A stretch of DNA of 64,000 nucleotides, taken from assembly GCA_023935145.1 (NCBI GenBank), contig CM043698.1, forward strand, positions 77,581,501-77,645,500, given 5' to 3'. Below are positions 46,441 through 58,145 of this stretch, piece by piece. This DNA comes from Bretschneidera sinensis. Taxonomy: Eukaryota > Streptophyta > Magnoliopsida > Brassicales > Akaniaceae. The stretch's first letter is position 1. Each line of letters starts with the position of its first letter. The position numbers and the translations under genes are program-made. The notes under the pieces are model-generated. The model ran no database searches. It worked only from the letters and a program-made list of their open reading frames with translations, and was not told the DNA's origin.

Positions 46441-48702
46441 ATTGGATGTCATGGTGAGCTTTCATTCAGTCAATGGCATGGATATATATGGTATTTAAGT
46501 CGTATAGTTTGACGATTTATTCCCGGTCCTTCTCCATAGGATGATTTAAGCTATATTCTGGTGAGTAATTTTAATTCATGATGCTATGAGTGGTTTCTAT
46601 TGACCTATTACTTGTATTTTGATCCTCTATAAATACTAATAAAGTTATTTATGATGTTCGTTTATGTTTTTCCCATTTTGTTTTGCTTAACAATTGTTCT
46701 ATGACTATCTACTTTGTGCAAATTTATGACCGCATCTCCAACAATGACAATACTATTCTCACTTATAAAATAAAAATAATAATTAAAAATTAAAAATCTT
46801 TACATATTTTAAAAATGCTCAGATGATAATCTTTATTCAATCTTTTTTTCCAGAAGATACCTGTTGAGGAAACCTTTCAAAGGGGCTCAATAAAAAAAAA
46901 AATTGTTTAAGCATTATTAGAACAATTGATGAAGAAATCGTTTTCGAGTTGCAATCAGATTACTCTTTTTAAATTTTATTTGCCATGCAATGAGTTATAA
47001 GTAAATACATTTTAAGATACAAAATAGCTTTTTGGAGTACATAACCGTAAACAATTTATTTATTTTTTATGTTTTCATAGTTCTGATGTATAATTTTAAT
47101 TCACACTGTTTAATTATTATTAAAAAATATAATATACTAATGAATGATTATATTAATAAATTTAATAATTAAAAATGTAAACACTATATACCGATAGATT
47201 TTAAAAGTAAAAACGTAACAGACCAATAATTTTTTTCGTCATTTGTTTACACAGATTAATAGAATTTTTCGTTAATGCATATAGAATATACACTTGCACA
47301 ATCTAAAATCTGTAAGCCTAAGCCCTAAAAACTGTCAATGTAGACCTAAAAATTACGCGCTTTTCACCCGCGCGTTCTATTATGTTTTTGTTGAGATCTG
47401 TATAACTTATTTTTTTTAAATGAAATTTGCAAATAAAGAAATAAAAAAAGGGTCAACTCTCGTCTCACTCTCACTCTCACTCTCACTCTCTAAGCCCTCA
47501 GAGCTCTGAAACCATCGTCTCTCTCTCGCACTCTCTAAGCAGTATCAGTGACCGATTCTCAACTCTCTCTCACTCTCAACCGTTCCCTTTCTTGTCTCTC
47601 TCTCTTTCACGTACGAAACCCATACCCAGGAAATTCGTACCCAGGAAACCCATACCCACGAAATACATAATCAGCCATTCTCATCTCCCTCTCAATCTAT
47701 CTGTTTCATTGATCTCTCCATCAGTGGTGGAGGCGGAACAACGAGAAAGGTGAAGTTTGAAGACCAGAGAGAGGCCATCGTCTTGGGTCGCTGTATCCAT
47801 TGAAGATTCAAGGAAGAGAGGGGAAATATGAAGTTTGAAGGTTAGGGTTTCTTTTCTTTTGTGTGTGCCAGATTCAAGATTAGGTTTATTTTTTCTTCTT
47901 TTGAATTTAGATTTCTTAAATTCTGATAGGAAGTAGATTATAAGGTTGATTAAACCTAAAAAGAAAGAGGAAATTGCTAAACAAATAGCCCTTTCTTTCT
48001 AAAGGTGGTATTACCGTGTATGTAACCATCAAATTTGACACTATTAGTCTAGGTTGTATCATATCATGTATCCTTTTTTGTTTGAATTTTTAGGGTTATT
48101 AAATTAGCTGATAGGAAGTAGATTATAAATTTGTAAAGTTGATTAAATTAATAAAAACGAGCAGAAGGAGATTAAAATATGGGTGTCTGTGAGATTTGAA
48201 GGTGTTTTCAGTGGCCTCTACTTGTTCCTTCATATATTTTGAGTTTCTAGTGTTCTCAAATTACTTGATAGGAAGTAAATTATAAAATGTTGCATTATGT
48301 TTATTTTTCATATTCTTTTTTCATTATATTTTGCAATTTTCTAGTTGATAGTTATTGAAGTTCTTTTCTTTTAAAGGTGCCGAGTGGTGGGCTCAATAGT
48401 TTAGGAAGTGTTAGGCCTTTTTAAGTTGGGTTCATTTATTACTGCCAAATCAAAGTTGCATCATACGTGTATCTTTTTACCTTTGAGATATTATGCTTGA
48501 GAGAGTGGTTGCATTCAAATGTCAATTTGGGTATTTTGTTGAGCTTGAAGTAATGGTAGACTTTACTGTGGTTGGATTCTTTCTTCCCAATCATCCATTA
48601 ACAAGGTATTTGAGTTCCAGAAAATATTATTTATTTCGAGCAAATCTTATTAGATATGTGAAACATTGCTCAATACTCTATTTTGGATATTGGCTCCTAT
48701 GA
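46441..48702. other. Intergenic region with CT-rich leader-like tract
   Basis: No protein-coding gene was recognised. A CTCACTCTCACTCT repeat occurs at about 47460-47492, with further TC-rich sequence to about 47620. It is followed by near-repeats of ACCCATACCCA (47620-47660) and by ATGAAGTTTGAAG-GTTAGG at 47828, which looks like a 5' UTR and tiny first exon with a splice donor. GATAGGAAGTAGATTATAA-like boxes recur three times (about 47925, 48111 and 48270). The first 105 bp of the duplicated segment, at 46605, lies here. Confidence 0.5.
46605..46711 (+). repeat. Duplicated segment, copy A
   Basis: ATTACTTGTATTTTGATCCTC followed by about 85 further alignable bases recurs at 55499-55603 in the same orientation, with about 80% identity by eye. 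Copy A lies about 200 bp beyond the stop codon of the PELPK-type gene. Confidence 0.8.
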
Positions 48703-51700
48703 AGGTTGAGATTATGGTTTTCTTTACAAGATAAAGGAAGTATAAGGGCGTCAATTATATTGTTTGTACTAAGTGCAGCAGTTTTGATCTCATAGAAAAC
48801 CCTCCCGCTGCTAAGTCAAGAGTTTTTCTCTCTCCCTTTCTCTCTCTTGCAGCTTTAGTACTTCATTTCAGTGATGATTATTTTCCATGAGTATTTTCTT
48901 GTTCTTTGCTACTCTTTCATCTTTTTTTGATGAAACAACAATATTCTTTTAGATATTTTAATATGTTATACTTCTATACTTGTTCAATGGTTGCTGGCAG
49001 GCATGCAGATAGAGAAGATGCTTATTGGACTGGCTTTTTTACTAGTCAACTAGCCTTGAAGCGATATATTCGGGTGCTTAATGGATATTATTTGGTATGA
49101 TATCAGAGTCACTCTGCTATGGTCATCAGTTTGAGTCTCAATAGATACGAAGAAAGTCTTTTTTCTAGCGTTCTATAGACTAGATATACTTGGTCCTTGG
49201 ATTATCCTTGCCCTAGTTGCTTTTACATAAGAAATATATTGGTCCTATTGATCACCATAGAAAAAAATGGAAAAGTTTCATGAAACAGGTTTTTGATGAT
49301 TAGTTATGTTCACAAAAGTTGTTGACTTGGCCACCAAGAACTCTGAGGGTCACTTAAATGGCCAGTCCTTGACCCTTAGAAATCTGCTATGTGCACAGAG
49401 AACGACTTCTTTCTAAGAACAGCTCCTGGATGAACTTCTTTTAGATTTTTTAATATGATCCAAACAAATTTTTGTTTGTCTTAAATATGCAGTCTGACAA
49501 CTTGAGTTCCTGGCTGGGAAGAAATCCACTAGTCCCCACACTTCTCTTCTCGCAAATGCTTTAGGAATTGTACAGCATCATGATGCTGTCACTGGAACTG
49601 CTAAACAACATACAACAAACGACTATGCAAAATGCCTAGCTATTGGAGCCTCTAAGGTAGGCAGTTAAATTTCCCCCTGAATTTAACTAAGCCTTCTTTT
49701 TTTCTCTTCTACTAACAACTTTTTATAGGCTGAAGCTGTTGTCAGTTCTACACTATCATGCCTAGCTAATAATAGATCAAAAGATCAATGTGTTGGCATC
49801 TACATCGACATTTAGCCAGGTGATTTTTATATTTTACCATTTTCCTCCATCGAGGTGAAGAGACGCTTTTAAATAATTACTTCGAGGTCACAAATTCATC
49901 TTATTGATATATGCATTCACCATCCCTTTTCAATGTGACCTTGTAAAACATTGTTGGGGCAGTTTGTTTTAATATTTAAAGATGATCTTTTCTTTGTTTT
50001 GTTTTTCTCCTCCTCTCTAGAATTTGCATCGCTATTCAAATCAATGAATCCAGTTGATCAATTTACTTCTCTTAGCATAATTTTTGCTAACCCCCCCCCC
50101 CCCCCCCCCCCCCCTTCCCCCTTGTAAAACATTGTTTGGGCAGTTTGTTTTAATATTTAAAGATGATCTTTTCTTTTTTTTGTTTTTCTCCTCCTCTCTA
50201 GAATTTGCGTCGCTATTCAAATCAATGAATCCAGGTTGAGATTATGGTTTTCTTTAAAAGATAAAGGAAATATAAGGGCGTCAATTATATTGTTTGTACT
50301 AAGTGCAGCAGTTTTGTTCTCATAGAAAACCCTCCCGCTGCTAAGTCAAGAGTTTCTCTCTCTCCCTTTCTCTCTCTTGCAGCTTTAGTACTTCATTTCA
50401 GTGATGATTATTTTCCATGAGTATTTTCTTGTTCTTTGCTACTCTTTCATCTTTTTTTGATGAAACAACAATATTCTTTTAGATATTTTAATATGTTATA
50501 CTTCTATACTTGTTCAATGGCTGCTGGCAGGCATGCAGATCGAGAAGATGTTTATTGGACTGGCTTTTTTACTAGTCGACTAGCCTTGAAGCGATATATT
50601 CGGGTGCTTAATGGATATTATTTGGTATGATATCAGAGTCACTCTGCTATGGTCATCAGTTTGAGTCACAATAGATACGAAGAAAGTCTTTTTCTAGTGT
50701 TCTATAGACTAGATATACTTGGTCCTTGGATTATCCTTGCCCTAGTTGCTTTTACATAAGAAATATATTGGTCCTATTGATCACCATAGAAAAAAATGGA
50801 AAATTTTCATGAAACAGTTTTTTGATGATTAGTTATGTTCACAAAAGTTGTTGACTTGGCCACCAGTCCTTGACCCTTAGAAATCTGCTATGTGCACAGA
50901 GAACGACTTCTTTCTAAGAACAGCTCCTGGATGAACTTCTTTTAGATTTTTGAATATGATCCAAACAAATTTTTGTTTGTCTTAAATATGCAGTCTGACA
51001 ACTTGAGTTCCTGGTTGGGAAGAAATCCACTAGTCCCCACACTTCTCTTCTCGCAAATGCTTTAGGAATTGTACAGCATCATGATGCTGTCACTGGAACT
51101 GCTAAACAACATACAACAAACGACTATGCAAAATGTGCCTAGCTATTGGAGCCTCTAAGGTAGGCAGTTAAATTTCCCCCTGAATTTAACTAAGCCTTCT
51201 TTTTTTCTCTTCTACTAACAACTTTTTATAGGCTGAAGTTGTTGTCAGTTCTACACTATCATGCCTAGCTAATAATAGATCAAAAGATCAATGTGTTGGC
51301 ATCTACATCGACATTTAGCCAGGTGATTTTTTTATTTTACCATTTTCCTCAATCGAGGTGAAGAGACACTTTTAAATAATTACTTCGTGGTCACAAATTC
51401 ATCTTATTGATATATGCATTCACTATCCCTTTTCAATGTGACCTTGTAAAACATTGTTGGGGCAGTTTGTTTTAATATTTAAAGATGATCTTTTCTTTGT
51501 TTTGTTTTTCTCCTCCTCTCTAGAATTCGCATCTCTATTCAAATCAATGAATCCAGTTGATCAATTTACTTCTCTTAGCATAATTTTTGCTAACCACCCC
51601 CCCCCCCTCCCCCTCCCCCTTGTAAAACATTGTTGGGGCAGTTTGTTTTAATATTTAAAGATGATCTTTTCTTTGTTTTGTTTTTCTCCTCCTCTCTAGA

Positions 51701-53255
51701 ATTTGCGTCGCTATTCAAATCAATGAATCCAGGTTGAGATTATGGTTTTCTTTACAAGATAAAGGAAGTATAAGGGCGTCAATTATATTGTTTGTACTAA
51801 GTGCAGCAGTTTTGATCTCATAGAAAACCCTCCCGCTGCTAAGTCAAGAGTTTTTCTCTCTCCCTTTCTCTCTCTTGCAGCTTTAGTACTTCATTTCAGT
51901 GATGATTATTTTCCATGAGTATTTTCTTGTTCTTTGCTACTCTTTCATCTTTTTTTGATGAAACAACAATATTCTTTTAGATATTTTAATATGTTATACT
52001 TCTATACTTGTTCAATGGTTGCTGGCAGGCATGCAGATAGAGAAGATGCTTATTGGACTGGCTTTTTTACTAGTCAACTAGCCTTGAAGCGATATATTCG
52101 GGTGCTTAATGGATATTATTTGGTATGATATCAGAGTCACTCTGCTATGGTCATCAGTTTGAGTCTCAATAGATACGAAGAAAGTCTTTTTTCTAGCGTT
52201 CTATAGACTAGATATACTTGGTCCTTGGATTATCCTTGCCCTAGTTGCTTTTACATAAGAAATATATTGGTCCTATTGATCACCATAGAAAAAAATGGAA
52301 AAGTTTCATGAAACAGGTTTTTGATGATTAGTTATGTTCACAAAAGTTGTTGACTTGGCCACCAAGAACTCTGAGGGTCACTTAAATGGCCAGTCCTTGA
52401 CCCTTAGAAATCTGCTATGTGCACAGAGAACGACTTCTTTCTAAGAACAGCTCCTGGATGAACTTCTTTTAGATTTTTTAATATGATCCAAACAAATTTT
52501 TGTTTGTCTTAAATATGCAGTCTGACAACTTGAGTTCCTGGCTGGGAAGAAATCCACTAGTCCCCACACTTCTCTTCTCGCAAATGCTTTAGGAATTGTA
52601 CAGCATCATGATGCTGTCACTGGAACTGCTAAACAACATACAACAAACGACTATGCAAAATGCCTAGCTATTGGAGCCTCTAAGGTAGGCAGTTAAATTT
52701 CCCCCTGAATTTAACTAAGCCTTCTTTTTTTCTCTTCTACTAACAACTTTTTATAGGCTGAAGCTGTTGTCAGTTCTACACTATCATGCCTAGCTAATAG
52801 TAGATCAAAAGATCAATGTGTTGGCATCTACATCGACATTTAGCCAGGTGATTTTTATATTTTACCATTTTCCTCCATCGAGGTGAAGAGACACTTTTAA
52901 ATAATTACTTCGAGGTCACAAATTCATCTTATTGATATATGCATTCACCATCCCTTCTCAATGTGACCTTGTAAAACATTGTTGGGGCAGTTTGTTTTAA
53001 TATTTAAAGATGATCGTTTCTTTGTTTTGTTTTTCTCCTCCTCTCTAGAATTTGCATCGCTATTCAAATCAATGAATCCAGTTGATCAATTTACTTCTCT
53101 TAGCATAATTTTTGCTAACCATCCCCCCACCTCCGTCTCCCCTTGTAAAACATTGTTGGGGCAGTTTGTTTTAATATTTAAAGATGATCTTTTCTTTGTT
53201 TTGTTTTTCTCCTCCTCTCTAGAATTTGCGTCGCTATTCAAATCAATGAATCCAG
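48703..53255 (+). repeat. Tandem triplication of about 1.5 kb within a mannosidase pseudogene
   Basis: Three head-to-tail units start with AGGTTGAGATTATGG at 48703, 50233 and 51731 (1530, 1498 and about 1525 bp). Both internal junctions are the same: AATGAATCC joined to AGGTTGAG. Each unit contains three mannosidase exons (A, B, C) and two partial copies of a segment of about 150 bp beginning CCTTGTAAAACATTG. Units 1 and 3 are almost identical, while unit 2 has a 27-bp deletion near 50860 and several substitutions. Confidence 0.93.
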
Positions 53256-54570
53256 TTGATCAGTTTACTTCTCTTAGCATACCCCCCCCCCCCCCTTGTT
53301 TGTGCGAATTTTGAACAATGTCAATTACTCAATATCAGTTACTGCCCACCAACAGAGGAAAATATTTTGTAAGGGAAGAGTTTGGTAATCTTTTTAATAT
53401 TCTTCTGACTTCTGCAATTGATAATACTCCACTGAAATCTTTATTGACTTTGTATTAATGGTTACTTTCAGGTTCTGGTGGCATATAACCCTGTTTGATG
53501 GAACTGTTCAGACATCATTAGGATACCAGTGAGCATATTTATCTTTTTTTCTGTTGTATTTTAGAGAAAGTGGGCTAAAAAGCTTTCAGTTTTTGTTGAA
53601 GAACCTAGTGTTGAGTGTATTCTTAGTAAATGATGGCAGAATCTTATAAGATGACTGTGAGTCCAGCCTTGCTTGTTTTGGACATGAAATTCCGTGAGCA
53701 TGTCCATAAATGACTCTAGCTGAAGTTAGTGTTGAGATGGATAAATGGAAGGCAAGAAGAAGTACAATTAGGAATGATCTATTTGTGAAAAGCTAGAGGT
53801 GGCCTCAGCTAATATTGGACCATGTGTAGTGAAGTCCAGTGAGCATACTAGTAAAATTTAGTACGTGTTCAGTCATTGAATTGCGATCTTACATATCTTT
53901 GATTCCAACTATGTCAAAAGTGAGGGACAATCATATTCTTTTTCATTTTCTATGCATGTTGCATGGTGTCTCTTCACTTTCAAGAGGTCTACATAAAATT
54001 GTATCTGCAGTCGTTTGTGAAAAAATGTCCGGAATTTTTGTACTAATTTATTGTTGATTGTTCTTATTCTAGTTCAAGTATTTTGCATAGTATCTCCAGT
54101 TTCAAAAGTTCATACTCAAAATTTATTGTTGATTAGTATAATTTATTTGAGCTACTTATTCCTTTTCCTCTGCTTATATTTATGCTTCAAAATGATGCAG
54201 GGAAAAGCATAAATGCATTTTTCTCTGTTATGGACAGCCCGCAAAATGAGACCATTGAAATTGGACCTGGAGACCTAAAAACATCCTTTTTTTAACCTCT
54301 GGCCAACTCAAACGAATGTATAACTCCAAAACGGGTAATTTCTCGTTCACATTTTCCAGACAGTAGCCATGAAAGTTGTTAGTTGTTATTGTCAGTTAAA
54401 TCAGTTATTCTACATTACTGATGTAGGTTTAGATATATTCATTCTGTTTTTGGACATTCTCTGAAGGATATGAGCACCAAGTGATTATAATTTATCACAT
54501 TTTGCCAGGTTGATATTCCTATACAGCAGAGCTATCTGTGGAGGAGGAACAGGTTCTTGTGTAGTAATAC
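49001..54570 (+). pseudogene. Lysosomal-type alpha-mannosidase (GH38) pseudogene, partial
   Basis: The parent enzyme trims mannose from glycoproteins in the vacuole or cell wall. Exons, with AG/GT borders, in unit 1 are: A 49001-49094 (DAYWTGFFTS, then YIRVLNGYYL); B 49493-49656 (QLEFLAGKK, then QHHDAVTG and NDYAK); C 49739-49819 (AEAVVSSTLSCLA). They recur in unit 2 (about 50531, 51002 and 51235) and unit 3 (about 52029, 52521 and 52757). After the triplication the gene continues: about 53316-53386 (QLLNISYCPPTEE), 53472-53528 (VLVAYNPV and DIIRIP), 54201-54334 (NETIEIGPGDLK, SGQLKRMYNSK) and 54509-54570 (VDIPIQQSYLW). Stops and frameshifts occur in several exons. The N-terminal catalytic half was not found. 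Confidence 0.88.
50091..50114. repeat. Poly(C) tract (24 C)
   Basis: Pure C-run between the two sub-repeats of unit 1. Equivalent runs are 11 C in unit 2 (51597-51607) and 14 C after unit 3 (53282-53295). Another C-rich run lies at about 55076-55094. Such tracts are unstable and hard to sequence. Confidence 0.95.
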
Positions 54571-55100
54571 ATTGACCGAAGACGTGTATAGAGATCGATT
54601 CTTTATTATCTTATTTGAAATTTGGCTGAAAGGTTGAAGTTTTTGTTACAATTCTCATCAGTTGATACATCTTATATACGTGCTTAAAATATTGTTGAGT
54701 ATATAATGGTACAAATGCAAAAAAAAAAATCTACCTGTGCTATTTCTGTTTTGATACTAAGGCTTCTTGGTTGATTTGTAAATAACATTTTCTGACTGTT
54801 TTAAATGCTTTAATTTTCAGGACCTTCTACCCACTAGGAGATGTTGCTGGAAATCACTTTATGTTTTCAAGGAATTAGGCCTTCAAAAGCAAACATTTAA
54901 GATATAGAATTTTGTTGTTCAACCCAAAATATGTTTTAAATCTTTTCAGTTGTACATACTTGTTTTTGGATGAATGAAATGATTTCTTCATTTAATATTT
55001 GTGTACTCAATTATTTATTTTGATATTTTGTTAATATTATTTATTATGCACTAAATAGGAAATTTAAGGAAATCCCCCTCCCCCCCCCCCTCCCAAAGTA
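54571..55100. other. No recognised feature
   Basis: AT-rich sequence downstream of the last recognised mannosidase exon. It probably contains further decayed 3' exons or UTR of that gene (for example the CTTCTACCCACTAGGAGATG stretch at about 54823), but I could not identify them with confidence. It ends in a C-rich tract. Confidence 0.4.
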
Positions 55101-55119
55101 TTGGTTATATTTATTAAAA

Positions 55120-55470
55120 ACCATAGCTATAGGGCTTTAAAACCGTCACTAAAGCATATAATTATAGCTGTCATATAAGATATATTAACGGGTAAAACCG
55201 TCACTATAGGTTAAGAAAATAGTTAGCATAGGTTGAGGAGATATATCGACGGTTTTAAAAACCGTAAGTATACCCATATATAGTTATGGTTATAAAACTG
55301 TCGGTGTAAGACTTATACTGACAGTTTTAAAAACCATAAGTAAAGCTCTCATGCTTATAAACGATTTTAAAAACTGTTGGTATATCCATCTAACTACGCA
55401 TTTCCTTACTACGATTTTAAAAACTGTTGGTATAGCCCAACAATGTTTATGCTGACAGTTTTTAAGTTTT
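55120..55470. repeat. CACTA-like subterminal repeat cluster
   Basis: At least seven copies of a short box based on GACGGTTTTAAAAACCGT and its degenerate forms occur in both orientations (about 55138, 55195, 55248, 55297, 55318, 55361, 55411 and 55455). Several are followed by AAGTATA or GGTATA. Arrays of this type are typical of the subterminal regions of plant CACTA (En/Spm) transposons. I see no clear CACTA terminus or transposase, so this is a decayed end or a short derivative. Confidence 0.55.
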
Positions 55471-55498
55471 TATCGATGGACAATGTCATTTATTTAGT

Positions 55499-55603
55499 GT
55501 ATTACTTGTATTTTGATCCTCCATATTTAATGGTAAAGTTATTTATAGTGTTCGTTTATGTTTTTTCTATCTTGTTTTGCTTTACAATTGTTTTATGACT
55601 CTT
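55499..55603 (+). repeat. Duplicated segment, copy B
   Basis: Partner of 46605-46711, in the same orientation and 8.9 kb away. It starts GTATTACTTGTATTTTGATCC and ends at TTTTATGACTC. It directly follows the CACTA-like cluster. No coding capacity of its own. Confidence 0.8.
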
Positions 55604-56984
55604 ACTAAGGAACAAGGTAGATTCAAAGGGGTGTGTGTGTATATTTATATATATTAAAGTGGCTGGCATTTTCATTGTAGATTTACAAAACTTACGTTAA
55701 TAGAATGTTTAAGGCTGGATTGGACCAATTAAAATTTAGTCATTATATATGGGTCTTAGGGTGTTTTTAGTACAACTTAATTAGTGTGAGGTTTCTCTTG
55801 TATGGTCTATCAAAACTAAAAGTCCTTAATGAAAAAGGTTTTATACCCTCATGTTTTAAGTAGGCCCCAATCTCACTTCTTATGAATCATGTATCATATA
55901 TATACACTGGTTAATCCATTGAACTAGTGTACCATGGAAGACATTTAGACAAATAGGAGAATAGAGTGGAAGATCTCCCTTTGCCTTCACTCTACGTGCA
56001 ACACATTTACAATTGAAGATTGAAGAATAATCTTCAATAGACAAAGCAAATGTTAGAAATTTCCATATAAATGTATACATTAAACATTGAACAATGCGTG
56101 CTTATGATTTCACTTGGTATGATCTTCCTTTAAGTTGTAGAGGACAAAATGCTCTCACTTTATTGCAAAATGAGGCACCATGTATTATTAATACATTTCA
56201 TGAATGGTAAGACTCATATATTTCATAGTAAAACCAATTGCCATAAAATGTATTAGAAAAACATGATGCTTTGTGTTGATGTCAAAAAGAAGTGGGTAGT
56301 TTTGTCCACTGGTTTGAATTGATAAAGAAAAAAGTTTAGTGATGGCCTTATTCCTGTGTGGTCACATCAGCATGATACACGAACTCCTGGAAGTAAAGCC
56401 ACTTGAAGTGTGGTACTTGTGAAGGACCATCTAATGTTTAAGTCAATAGGTATACCAGAGTAAAGTAAATGAAAGGTTAAGAGAAATACCAAAGTGTTAG
56501 ACAGAGAGTGCGAGGGAGAGAGAGCCAAAGTGGTTCCTTGTCTCCTTTTCTTATAGTCATCCCCTCTTTATGAGGGTTTGAGTTCTTTTATAAGGTGTTA
56601 GAGATCGTTTTCTCAAGCTCTCGAGGTGGGTCCCATTAGATATGTGATATCTATGCCTTGAGCCTTTTGTAATGCGATCTCTACTAACCGAGAATGGAAT
56701 CTTCAGATTTAGGGCGATGATTTCATTATTGCGTACTTAGGAAGGTCTGACTCCTACTCAACCTAGGATGGTTGGTCATTAATGCATGTCTACGCGTCCA
56801 GGACTTATTGGACTAGTTAATTTTGCCTATATCATATGACCCCACTCCCTTGTTGAGCTCTTTCTTTATGCTTGTTGTCCTTGATTGTGTACCTCATTGT
56901 ATACTTTTGGTCAGTCCCTTCAGAATTGAGTGGTTACCTTGTAGACCTGTGTGGCTATAGAAGCCTCAATTCAAATTCGGTTTA
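55604..56984. other. Intergenic, no recognised feature
   Basis: A GTGTGTGTGTATATTTATATATA microsatellite lies near 55632-55654, and a purine-rich patch GAGGGAGAGAGAGCC near 56511. Otherwise I recognise no gene, transposon domain or RNA. Open frames are short. The right end runs into the 80-bp repeat array. Confidence 0.5.
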
Positions 56985-57234
56985 GGTGGAATTATATAGC
57001 ATAGAAGCAGTAGTTCCACTTTGGCAGAAATTGTATAGTGTAACCTTAAGTTCTTTTCTTCTCAGATGGAACTATATGGCATGGAAGTCATAGTTCCACT
57101 TCGGTGGGAATTGTATAGTGTAGCCTTAATTCCTTTTCTGCTCGGGTGGAACTATATGGCGTGCAAGCTGCAGTTCAACTTCGGTGGGAAATGTATGGGC
57201 GTAACCTTAATTCCTCTTCTGCTCGGGTGGAACT
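56985..57234 (+). repeat. 80-bp tandem repeat, left part
   Basis: Units start at GGTGGAATTATATAGC (56985), 57065, 57145 and 57226, with periods of 80, 80 and 81 bp. Each contains CATAGTTCCACTTCGGTGGGAATTGTAT-like sequence, in which AGTTCCAC and GGTGGGAA are partly complementary. The array is cut at GTGGAACT by an inserted gypsy element and resumes at 60364. Confidence 0.88.
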
Positions 57235-57552
57235 CCCATCCTAGACAGGCCTAACCAAGATGGAATCATCACCTTTTAGTACTAAGCACAGACTTATATG
57301 CAACAATTTCAAAACTTTAAACAACTTTACATCATATACATCTCGAGACATTCTTGAGGAGATAACGAATTTATATACATAACAGTAAACATGTCTATGC
57401 ATGATTAAGTACAAACTCGACTACAAATAAAAGAAAACATTTCTTGAGGATGCCGACCACGTGGACCCACCTATTATTCACGAATAAATCTCGTATCACA
57501 ACACTCTTTTCAACCTTCCAACCTGAAATTTAATAAAGAATGAGGGGAGTGA
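57235..57552 (-). repeat. Truncated 3' LTR of the deleted gypsy element
   Basis: Aligns over about 295 bp with 58337-58634: both contain CAACAATTTCAAAACTTTAAAC, AACAGTAAACATGTCTATGC and GTGGACCCACCTA. Its left end (CCCATCCTAGACAGGCC) corresponds to the CCCATCCCGGGTTGGCC end of the related LTR at 27448. On its right side it is fused to gag at AATGAGGGGAGTGAGC. Confidence 0.8.
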
Positions 57553-58145
57553 GCTTTCTCTTTTCTGCTGAGACCTATATGTATCTGGAAAATACTTAGC
57601 AAATAACACCTCCTTAAACCTATTCCAGGTCAAAGATTGATCTACATTCATATTAAGTCTAGGAAAAATATCATCCCACCAATTTGAAGCCTCACCCTCA
57701 AATCAAAAGGAAGCAAAGGCAACCTTTTGCCTTTTGTAACTAGTAATGCTCTAAACAAACGTTCTATTCGTTTAATCCATAATTCATCCTCATATGAGTT
57801 TTCAAAATCCTCAAAGGATGGAGGTTTCAACTTAATGAATCAAGAAAAACTATCTACATGCATCTTTTGAACAAAATCACCCTATCTTCTCTAGATATCC
57901 TATCCCTCTATAATTCTAACATGATCTACTACTAGATCTAGACTCTGCCTAGTCTGTTCCATCCAACCTACACTTTCCTCAACTCTATCTTCAGCACGAT
58001 TTAATCTATCAAGCGCTTGAGTAAGAGCTCCTCCCAATTTATCTCTCTCAATATCAGAATCTTTCATTGTACCACTGGTAGCGCTAGGTGATCTATCTAC
58101 ATGTTCTCTATCAAGAACTACGGGTTCAACCTCAACCTCCTCCAT
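57553..58145 (-). pseudogene. Gypsy gag remnant
   Basis: ATG at 58143-58145 (minus; the in-frame TTG at 58154 is not a credible start) begins an acidic N-terminus (EEVEVEPVVL) and a coiled-coil-like segment (LTQALDRLNRAEDRVEESVG). The frame breaks near 57900. The gag core is recognisable at about 57830-57600: PPSFEDFENSYEDELWIKRI, then in another frame an EGEASNWWDDIF block and LTWNRFKEVLFAKYFP. These are signatures of Ty3/gypsy retrotransposon gag. A stop and frameshifts interrupt it, and no protease or RT follows because the rest is deleted. Confidence 0.8.

Noticed and set aside
48906..49100. 64-residue open frame repeated at 50436 and 51934
   Set aside because: Only its second half is a mannosidase exon; the first half is intron read-through before the AG splice acceptor. 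Reported as an exon of the pseudogene instead.
52979..53314. 111-residue open frame with an internal duplication
   Set aside because: It corresponds to intron-like repeated sequence within the mannosidase pseudogene (two copies of one segment joined by C-rich sequence). It matches no mannosidase part, and its first ATG-like start is not conserved.
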